Below, piece after piece: positions 58,164-64,000 of a stretch of DNA of 64,000 nt (position 1 is its first letter; each line of letters opens with the position of its first letter). Under the pieces are notes generated by a model, which saw only the letters and a list, made by a program, of their open reading frames with translations, did no database searches and was not told the origin of the DNA. Both the position numbers and the translations under genes were made by a program. The DNA lies in contig JNJK01000002.1 in NCBI GenBank assembly GCA_000701625.1, positions 1 through 64,000 on the forward strand, written 5' to 3'. This DNA comes from Lachnospiraceae bacterium MC2017 (lineage in GTDB: Bacteria; Bacillota; Clostridia; Lachnospirales; Lachnospiraceae).

Positions 58164-58961
58164 ATGAAAGACTTGATCAAACCTGTCGGACTTATGGTTA
58201 CCATATGTCTGATCTTTTATATTTTTACAACTTCAGATAATCCGTTCATGGACTCCGTAACCAATCCTATCGCAAGATCAGAGGATTCCTCCGGTTTGAG
58301 CCAAAACGAAAGCCCTCACAACTTTCTGAATTTTAATTTAGAAGATGAGTTTTACCGTGAAGGCGGCTGCTTAGACACTGAAGAATACAGGAACGACTCT
58401 GCCTCCAATGCAGTATCTGTTGCAAATGCACTGGATATACAGGCCTCAGAGCTTCTTGACACAGACAATGACGATATTATCTCTCTTGTCGGACAACGGA
58501 TGACCGAAGAACAGGAACGGACCGGAATACTTGCCTCAGTCCTTACTGCACAGTTCATTTACGAAAGCGGGTATGGAAAGGAGTCGCTTGCTGTTCACAC
58601 CAATAATTGTTTTGGCATGAAATGCGACCTGTCAGACATGAACTGGGAAGGCGGAACCTGGGATGGCTCTCGTTACAACACTAACACGATGGAGGAAACC
58701 GATGACGGGACAGAATACTCGACTACGGCAGACTTTCGTATCTATGCCACCATCGAGGATTCTATTATAGATCACAGCGCCTATCTCCTTGGCGCAATGG
58801 CAGGATCCAGGCATCGCTATGCAGGTATAAAGGGCGAAACCGATTACAGGACTGCGGCTTCTATCATTAAAAAAGGCGGCTATGCTACGGATGTTTCTTA
58901 CGTTGAATCACTGTGCCGGATCATTGAAAAATATGATCTGACGAGATTTGATGTCGTATGA
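58164..58961 (+). CDS. Membrane-anchored GH73 glucosaminidase
   Basis: 265 residues from ATG 58164 (MKDLIKPVGLMV); two extra codons are possible from 58158. An N-terminal membrane segment (about 5-24), a low-complexity linker, and a C-terminal glucosaminidase domain (about 110-260): the catalytic Glu is in AQFIYESGYGKE, with NNCFGMKC and DFRIYATIEDSI following. It cuts the GlcNAc-MurNAc bond of peptidoglycan at the cell surface. It appears to be translated from a leaderless mRNA. Confidence 0.87.
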   Translation: MKDLIKPVGLMVTICLIFYIFTTSDNPFMDSVTNPIARSEDSSGLSQNESPHNFLNFNLEDEFYREGGCLDTEEYRNDSASNAVSVANALDIQASELLDTDNDDIISLVGQRMTEEQERTGILASVLTAQFIYESGYGKESLAVHTNNCFGMKCDLSDMNWEGGTWDGSRYNTNTMEETDDGTEYSTTADFRIYATIEDSIIDHSAYLLGAMAGSRHRYAGIKGETDYRTAASIIKKGGYATDVSYVESLCRIIEKYDLTRFDVV

Positions 58962-58965
58962 TACT

Positions 58966-59003
58966 AAGAGCTTTAGTTTATAACATAAACTAAAGCTCTT
59001 TTT
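58966..59003. terminator. Bidirectional terminator
   Basis: A perfect 16-base stem, AAGAGCTTTAGTTTAT (58966-58981) with ATAAACTAAAGCTCTT (58985-59000), AAC loop, T-tracts on both sides. It separates the convergent GH73 and AAA+ genes. Confidence 0.9.
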
Positions 59004-59017
59004 CATTTCATTATTAT

Positions 59018-60514
59018 TTATCCCAGCAGTACACTGACACTTTCTGCATCGTATGTAACTGCTGTAATGTGCTCTGTTTCTATCTTGTAGAGCGCGTTGG
59101 CTGCAATGTGCTCCGCTGCCTGCTCAAGATCTCTGACCCCTGTTTCTTCCGTGCATTTAAGGATCACTGCATCAACACCTTCCGGTGTTACGACACATTC
59201 TTCTTCACGCATTCCCATCCTTCTAAGTACTTTCGGAAGTGAAAACTTAGAAAAGATCACCTTTTTCTCATCGGGCGTATAATCCGGGATATTTATCACT
59301 GCAAATCTGGACATCAGCGGTGCGCTTATCCTGTCTTTTTCATTTGCTGTCGCTATAGGATAGACACCGGTTGTCGGAATAGTACATTCCATATAGTTGT
59401 CTGTATATCCCAGATTATCCAGAAGTGTCAGCAGCGCATCTGCCGGATTTCCTCCTGTAGAGGTTTTCGAATCCGCCTTATCAAGCTCGTTTATAATAAA
59501 TACCAGATTCGATTCTCCTGCCCTTGCAAAGGCCTCCATTATGCTTCCGCTTTTTGCATTGGAATATACTCTGGAGCTTCCTGTAAGCTGTTCTGAGTCA
59601 TGTATCGCACTCATATCCAGTGTCGCCCAGGGAAGCTTCAGAATACGTGCTACAGCATAAGCGATCTGTGACTTTCCAATGCCTGCAGGTCCGATAAGAA
59701 GCAGACCGTATGCCGGAAGCGTATGAGTCCTGTTTATCTGAATGATCGTTTCAATGATCCTCTGTTTTACATTCTCCAGACCATAAAGTTCCTCATCAAG
59801 TATCCTTCTCGCCTCAACCGGATCAATTGGTTCAAAGTAATCACCTTTCCAACGTATATTAAGCATTATAGACAAAGCTCTCTGCGCGTGACGTTTCTCC
59901 TCCGGGCTTATTTCTCTTGATCTTGCTACAGCCAGATTTCTCCTGGCCCACAATCTGATATTTTCAGGCAGTGTATTTCCTGCACATTCCAAAAAGTCGG
60001 TGATGCTCTGCAGACTAGTAAGCTTCATTTCATCACCATCAATGTCTCGATCATCATCCGTCATCTGATCTTCGTAAGCACGACCGTCCAGCAGTCTCTC
60101 GATCATATATTGCAGAAACCCATCTTCAGCTGAGAGCTTTGAATTATTTCCCGTATTCACTTCACGAATTGCAGTAACTGCATATCCCTCATCTCGTTTT
60201 GTGAGCGACAGCCTGACTCGTATAGCGTTTGATCCGAGCCAATGAAGCAGCCCCGTAAAACGACTATCTATTTTTAATATATCCACAGTCAGCTTTTCTT
60301 TATCATCCTGATATTCAAAAGAAGTTCGCTTTTCCGGATCACTAAACTGCCCTATGAGATGATGCGGCATTTCACGCGACTGCTGAAGTATCATCAATGG
60401 ATGATCAGCATCTGAGATGTTACTTTCCGAATGAAATGCTGAATATGTACAAACCGGTCCCTCCGCCGCTTTTTCCTCTTTCTTATCCGCCGACTCGCTA
60501 AAATCAAAAACCAT
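59018..60514 (-). CDS. Lon-like AAA+ ATPase lacking a protease domain
   Basis: 498 residues. The first ~230 are not assigned. The AAA+ module begins LDEELYGLENVKQRIIE, as in Lon, with Walker A GPAGIGKSQ, Walker B FIINELDKA, sensor 1 TANEKDRISAPLMSRF, and the Lon-type C-terminal helical part GVRDLEQAAEHIAANAL. The Lon Ser-Lys protease domain is absent: the protein ends soon after. The Walker B Asp of the usual LLDEIDK is Asn here, while the catalytic Glu is kept. AAAGGAG precedes the ATG. Possibly an unfoldase or chaperone. Confidence 0.8.
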   Translation of the reverse strand: MVFDFSESADKKEEKAAEGPVCTYSAFHSESNISDADHPLMILQQSREMPHHLIGQFSDPEKRTSFEYQDDKEKLTVDILKIDSRFTGLLHWLGSNAIRVRLSLTKRDEGYAVTAIREVNTGNNSKLSAEDGFLQYMIERLLDGRAYEDQMTDDDRDIDGDEMKLTSLQSITDFLECAGNTLPENIRLWARRNLAVARSREISPEEKRHAQRALSIMLNIRWKGDYFEPIDPVEARRILDEELYGLENVKQRIIETIIQINRTHTLPAYGLLLIGPAGIGKSQIAYAVARILKLPWATLDMSAIHDSEQLTGSSRVYSNAKSGSIMEAFARAGESNLVFIINELDKADSKTSTGGNPADALLTLLDNLGYTDNYMECTIPTTGVYPIATANEKDRISAPLMSRFAVINIPDYTPDEKKVIFSKFSLPKVLRRMGMREEECVVTPEGVDAVILKCTEETGVRDLEQAAEHIAANALYKIETEHITAVTYDAESVSVLLG

Positions 60515-60641
60515 GTTTCATGCTCCTTTTTGCACTTTACTTCTGATCTGCCATCATCATATCACAGAATTACAGTGGTAAAGTGATTTTTATTTATTTT
60601 TGCCTTTACCAATCATTTTGGAAAAAAAATCAAAAAAACTC

Positions 60642-60670
60642 TTGCATTTCATTTTATGCTGTCATATAAT
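60642..60670 (+). promoter_or_regulatory. tRNA-Gln promoter
   Basis: TTGCAT (60642-60647), 17 bases, TATAAT (60665-60670), 42 bases before the tRNA. Confidence 0.85.
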
Positions 60671-60712
60671 ACTTTTTGTCGCCACGAAAGGCAGACACAA
60701 AACACCATACAT

Positions 60713-60785
60713 TGGGCTATCGCCAAGCGGTAAGGCAACGGACTCTGACTCCGTCACTTCGAAGGTTCGAATCCTTCTAGCCCAG
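60713..60785 (+). tRNA. tRNA-Gln (anticodon CTG)
   Basis: Acceptor TGGGCTA pairs with TAGCCCA, the D-arm is CGCCAAGCGGTAAGGC, the anticodon stem ACGGA/TCCGT holds loop CTCTGAC (anticodon CTG), and the T-arm contains GGTTCGAATCC. Discriminator G; the CCA is not encoded. It has its own promoter and terminator. Confidence 0.95.
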
Positions 60786-60792
60786 CTCTTTT

Positions 60793-60819
60793 CCCTCAGA
60801 TTTATCTGAGGGTTTTTTT
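60793..60819 (+). terminator. tRNA-Gln terminator
   Basis: CCCTCAGA (60793-60800) with TCTGAGGG (60805-60812), then seven Ts. Confidence 0.92.
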
Positions 60820-60827
60820 ATGCGAAA

Positions 60828-60860
60828 GTCAGCCCGCGTGGAGAGTTACTAAACGCGAAA
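60828..60860 (+). repeat. Partial copy of the palindrome-ended element
   Basis: AGCCCGCGTGGAGAG here matches the left end at 55896-55910, and the five or so bases before it also agree. It then continues TTACTAAACGCG, comparable to ATACTAAGCG inside the first copy, and stops. No right arm is present. Confidence 0.55.
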
Positions 60861-60866
60861 TAAATA

Positions 60867-60907
60867 GGGACAGGTTCACAGGTTTATGGACCTGCACCCC
60901 CGTCCCC
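60867..60907. repeat. REP-like imperfect palindrome
   Basis: Arms GGGACAGGTTCACAGGT (60867-60883) and ACCTGCACCCCCGTCCCC (60890-60907) around TTATGG. Such repeats occur with REP-associated transposases in Firmicutes. Its right half recurs at 56162-56178. It may also end the GGDEF-EAL transcript. Confidence 0.6.
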
Positions 60908-60912
60908 ATAGC

Positions 60913-62733
60913 TCATACAACCTGATTTATATCTTCAAATTCAGGATAGTATTGTTCTGTAAATTCTGAAAGTGTTAACGGACCGGAAAAATAATATCCC
61001 TGGAATATACTGCATCCCATCCTTGTAAGAAATTCCAGTTGTTCCGAGGTCTCTACACCTTCCGTAATGATCTCCATACCCAAGGTCTTTGCCATGGATA
61101 TAACAAAATCAAGAATTATTCGCGCACGCTCTTCATTTTCTGTCCTGTACAAAAATCCCATATCGATCTTTAATACATCAACATGGATATCTTTTAACAT
61201 ATTAAGTGAAGAATAGCCGCTTCCAAAGTCATCCATCTCTACAACAAACCCATTATTACGCAGTTTCTGAACCAGCGCCGCACCTTGCTTTGGATCTGCC
61301 ATAAAGGTACTCTCTGTTATTTCCAGCTTTAGCTGACCGGGTTCCAGATGATGACGCTTTATAAGATCATTAAAGTACTCATCAAGGTTAACATAATACA
61401 GATCTCTTGGAGAAATATTGATGGACAGAGGAACCTCTCCCATAGCAGTCCCTTTCCACTTCTCAAGAAATTCCGCCGAACGTTCCCATATATAACAATC
61501 AAGTCTTACTATCTGACCTGCTTTTTCCAACACCGGTATAAATTCCTTTGGATGTAATATTCCTCTTCCGGGAATGTCCCAACGAACCAGTACTTCCGCT
61601 CCTACAAGCTTCCCTTCCGCATCAACCTGAGGCTGAAAACTCGGAATAAATTCACCATTTTTCAATGCAGAATCAAACCTGCTCAAAATAGTATTTTCAA
61701 ACAAAGTGTCTGTCATCAGATCTTCTTTGTACCACGCAACCGACAGCATCCTGTCCTGAGCAATGGAACGTATCGCCATATCAGCACGATCGCACATTCC
61801 AAAAACATCCAGTTCAGGCTCATTAACCTCATATATACCTATCTGCAGTCGGACCTGATAGTCGGATCCAAGGAGATTATCGCAGAAATGCTCTAGTGTA
61901 TCACGCAAATAATCTTCTCTAAAGCTTGTTCTGTCTAAAAGAAGCGCAAAGCGGTCACTTTCTATTCTTCCACATACATTTCCGTGTCCGCAGCGTTCAC
62001 GGATCAGGTTTGACAGCCGTATCAGGATTTCATTTCCTTTTTCGACGCCAAACAGCTGATTTATCATCTTAAATTCCTTAAAATTAGTCAGCAGCATCAC
62101 ACGCGGAACATCCGGAGATTCATTTAAATGTATCCTTACCGCGTTTTCAAATCCTCTTCTATTGTAGAGGCCTGTGAGGCTGTCATGAGAAAGCCGGTAC
62201 TCTACCCCAGTTTCGGCTCTCTGCGGCAGTTTTTGCAGCCTTTTATCCTGAAATAATACGCTGTCAGCTGCCTTGATCACGTTTTTGTAATTATTTCCAT
62301 TTTCAGGATATCGCGCATATCCCAGGCCAATTCCTACCCTTATTGCAGCCTCAGTAAGCACGACTTTTCTGTTCATGGACTCACGTACACGATCTATGAT
62401 CTCTTCATAAAATTCCGGATCACATGCACCGCGTATAAGAATCGTATACTCATCGCCTCCGGTACGAAAAACCATATCTGTTTCCCGGATACAGTTCTTT
62501 AGTTTCTTTGCTGTAACGATCAAAATCTGATTTCCTATATCTTCACCAAACCGATCATTTATCAGCGACAACTCATTCAGATCCATAACGATTATTCCAT
62601 ACGGACCACCGGATGCCTGAATTTCATTCAGCGTCTTAATATACGACGAGGCATCAAAAAGCCCCGTCAGCGTATCGCGACCGGACTTTTCCATGCCCCA
62701 TTCGTTTTTCTCCGTTCGTTTTTCCCCCATCAT
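60913..62733 (-). CDS. GGDEF-GGDEF-EAL c-di-GMP protein
   Basis: 606 residues from ATG 62733; GAGG lies just upstream and the next codon is also ATG. The first GGDEF domain (to about 170) has RTGGDEY and looks functional. The second (about 185-345) reads IESDRFALL and has lost the active motif. The EAL domain (about 350-600) has EVLVRW in place of EAL, with NISPRD, EITES, DDFGSG, KIDMGF and TEGVE all kept, so phosphodiesterase activity is likely. No membrane segment is seen. It could make, bind or break c-di-GMP. Confidence 0.88.
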   Translation of the reverse strand: MMGEKRTEKNEWGMEKSGRDTLTGLFDASSYIKTLNEIQASGGPYGIIVMDLNELSLINDRFGEDIGNQILIVTAKKLKNCIRETDMVFRTGGDEYTILIRGACDPEFYEEIIDRVRESMNRKVVLTEAAIRVGIGLGYARYPENGNNYKNVIKAADSVLFQDKRLQKLPQRAETGVEYRLSHDSLTGLYNRRGFENAVRIHLNESPDVPRVMLLTNFKEFKMINQLFGVEKGNEILIRLSNLIRERCGHGNVCGRIESDRFALLLDRTSFREDYLRDTLEHFCDNLLGSDYQVRLQIGIYEVNEPELDVFGMCDRADMAIRSIAQDRMLSVAWYKEDLMTDTLFENTILSRFDSALKNGEFIPSFQPQVDAEGKLVGAEVLVRWDIPGRGILHPKEFIPVLEKAGQIVRLDCYIWERSAEFLEKWKGTAMGEVPLSINISPRDLYYVNLDEYFNDLIKRHHLEPGQLKLEITESTFMADPKQGAALVQKLRNNGFVVEMDDFGSGYSSLNMLKDIHVDVLKIDMGFLYRTENEERARIILDFVISMAKTLGMEIITEGVETSEQLEFLTRMGCSIFQGYYFSGPLTLSEFTEQYYPEFEDINQVV

Positions 62734-62948
62734 TTTACCTCGCAGAGAAATCAATATTTATACGTTCGTTCGCCCTCAGCATCTACTGCCCGGCTCTTCC
62801 GAATAGTTTACCGTAACTGTACAATTTCAAGTACATTATACAATAATACATCAATCATTTGTAAATTTATCGTATTTTTTCAAAAAATAGTTGTCCATAT
62901 GAAGTTACAGTTCAGACGCAACCGGAACAAAGAATTTCTTATAAGATT

Positions 62949-62986
62949 AAAAAGTTCCTGAAGTTGTAACTCTCCAGGAACTTTTT
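62949..62986. terminator. Terminator of the subtilase-like gene
   Basis: AAAAAGTTCCTG (62949-62960) with CAGGAACTTTTT (62975-62986). It lies directly after the stop at 62989. The rest of the 255-base gap to the GGDEF-EAL gene shows no gene. Confidence 0.85.
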
Positions 62987-62988
62987 CT

Positions 62989-64000
62989 TTACCATATGAA
63001 TTTAATCTTTACTTTATATTTTTTACGCGTTCCTTCCGGATCACTTATATCACATGAACCAAATACCGCATACAGCCTGACTGTTCCCTGAGCCCCTGGA
63101 TCAACCTCTATTTTTCTGGTTTCCTCATTCCAGAACAGCTTGAAATCATTTGCGGGGATCCAATATGGTTTTCTGCTCGTCCCTGACACAAAAATATCCG
63201 GATCGATTTCTGTAATACCGTTCATAGATATGGTTTTCATGTCTATCTCATATTTTTTTTCTACTACCGGCATTTCTATCGTCAGATTTGCTGAACTTAC
63301 CGTAGTCCATTCACCGGATTTGTTATACTCCATATTTATCTGTACTTCACCGGGGTTCCTGGGTGACAATATACCCTTATTTGATACTCGTGCTATTTTA
63401 TTATCCATCGAGCGATAACGGACTTGTTCACCCGCTCCGGCTCCGTCGAACAGATACGTGATATCAACTTTTTGTCCTGCAGTAAGGGTAGAATCGTTGA
63501 TCCAAAAATCCCCTGCCGCATCATCATATTCTTCATCTTCATCCTCTTCTTCGTCTTCGTCATCATCCTCATCAGCATCTGCATCCACCAGCTCTGCATT
63601 ATTAATGCCGCCTTTAACGATATGCTCACCATAAACATATTCTATATCATCCGCTGTTTCGATCATCGACTCATATACTTCCATGGGACGTTCTTCACCT
63701 TCAATCCCTGCTATTTCCTCATCTGCCGACAAGAGAAGGGCAGCTGACGCTGATACTATTGCAGACGCCTGTCCTGTTCCCACCATCCATGAATACTCAT
63801 TATTTATGTCACATGATAAAATACCGTTTACTTTCCATTCTTCCTGTGTTTCCGCCATTTTCTGTTCGGAAGTATAAAAATCGCCTCCCGGAGCTGCTAT
63901 ATCAACATGATCACCATAATTTGAAAACGACGACAGAGTATCATAACTCGTATAAGATGCCACAGAAATAACACCATCATATGCAGCAGGATAAATTGCT
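62989..64000 (-). CDS. Subtilase-like protein without catalytic Ser (partial)
   Basis: The 5' part lies beyond the window. The visible 337 codons start inside the S8 domain (YPAAYDGVISVASY, FSNYGDHVDIAAPGG). The serine motif reads VGTGQASAIVSA where active enzymes have GTSxAxP: the nucleophile position is Gly, encoded GGA. After it come an acidic run of Asp/Glu near DEDDDEDEEEDEDEEYDD and two beta-rich BIG-like modules ending KYKVKIKFIW, comparable with the subtilase at 23028-24953. It is probably an inactive secreted homologue acting in binding or regulation. Confidence 0.8.
   Translation of the reverse strand, partial: AIYPAAYDGVISVASYTSYDTLSSFSNYGDHVDIAAPGGDFYTSEQKMAETQEEWKVNGILSCDINNEYSWMVGTGQASAIVSASAALLLSADEEIAGIEGEERPMEVYESMIETADDIEYVYGEHIVKGGINNAELVDADADEDDDEDEEEDEDEEYDDAAGDFWINDSTLTAGQKVDITYLFDGAGAGEQVRYRSMDNKIARVSNKGILSPRNPGEVQINMEYNKSGEWTTVSSANLTIEMPVVEKKYEIDMKTISMNGITEIDPDIFVSGTSRKPYWIPANDFKLFWNEETRKIEVDPGAQGTVRLYAVFGSCDISDPEGTRKKYKVKIKFIW

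Overview
The window looks like a chromosomal segment of a low-to-moderate GC Firmicute of the class Clostridia, most likely family Lachnospiraceae (Butyrivibrio or a relative). This is inferred from the protein sequences, strong AGGAGG ribosome binding sites, TTGACA/TATAAT promoters with 17-base spacers, an L10 leader, a YjfB-type small protein and a typical Gram-positive gene set. I could not run a database search, so the genus is only a suggestion.

Layout. (1) 1-7.7 kb is accessory DNA. An IS91-type element carries a tyrosine recombinase coupled to an HUH transposase. It is followed by a truncated AlbA_2 gene, a lipoprotein gene, a MobV relaxase with an oriT-like pair of palindromes, a DnaC-type helicase loader and the tail of a replication initiator. 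I read this as a decayed mobilizable element or plasmid integrated next to the tuf terminator. (2) 7.8-21.8 kb, all on the minus strand, is the core expression cluster rplJ-rplL-rpoB-rpoC-rpsL-rpsG-fusA-tuf. It has an L10 leader, attenuator-like hairpins and separate promoters for the rplJ, rpsL and tuf segments. rplK and rplA are not next to rplJ. (3) 21.8-25 kb holds a subtilase and a second secreted protein that share one C-terminal module. (4) 25-35 kb is metabolic and housekeeping: a CapA-like lipoprotein, a CBS/DRTGG-containing family II pyrophosphatase, a GNAT enzyme, a PutP symporter with a TetR regulator, an RlmI-type rRNA methyltransferase, an iron alcohol dehydrogenase and a membrane diguanylate cyclase. 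(5) 36-42.4 kb, minus strand, is the cell-wall cluster ftsE-ftsX-M23 hydrolase-S41 peptidase. It is preceded by a PucR/CdaR-type regulator and a WecG/TagA glycosyltransferase. (6) 42.5-47.2 kb has a GT39-like membrane glycosyltransferase, YjfB, and a four-gene run of CvfB-like protein, RidA, a small conserved protein and a CPBP protease, then a GIY-YIG protein. (7) 47.3-51.3 kb is a sugar PTS locus (EIIBCA, Cof-type phosphatase, LacI regulator) with two near-identical operator/cre sites. (8) 51.4-56.2 kb is a second accessory patch: an Rpn nuclease remnant, an Abi gene lying between two copies of a secreted gene's 3' end, and a VWA gene cut by a small palindrome-ended element. (9) 56.2-64 kb holds an FAD oxidoreductase, a GH73 glucosaminidase, a Lon-like AAA+ protein without a protease domain, tRNA-Gln, a GGDEF-EAL protein and a subtilase that lacks its catalytic serine.

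The observations I rate highest are the 224-base GC-rich element with perfect 26-base inverted ends (55897-56120) and its partial relative beside tRNA-Gln; the Abi gene between duplicated 3' ends; the subtilase whose GTS motif is GTG; a group of apparently leaderless mRNAs; and a conserved motif next to several terminators.
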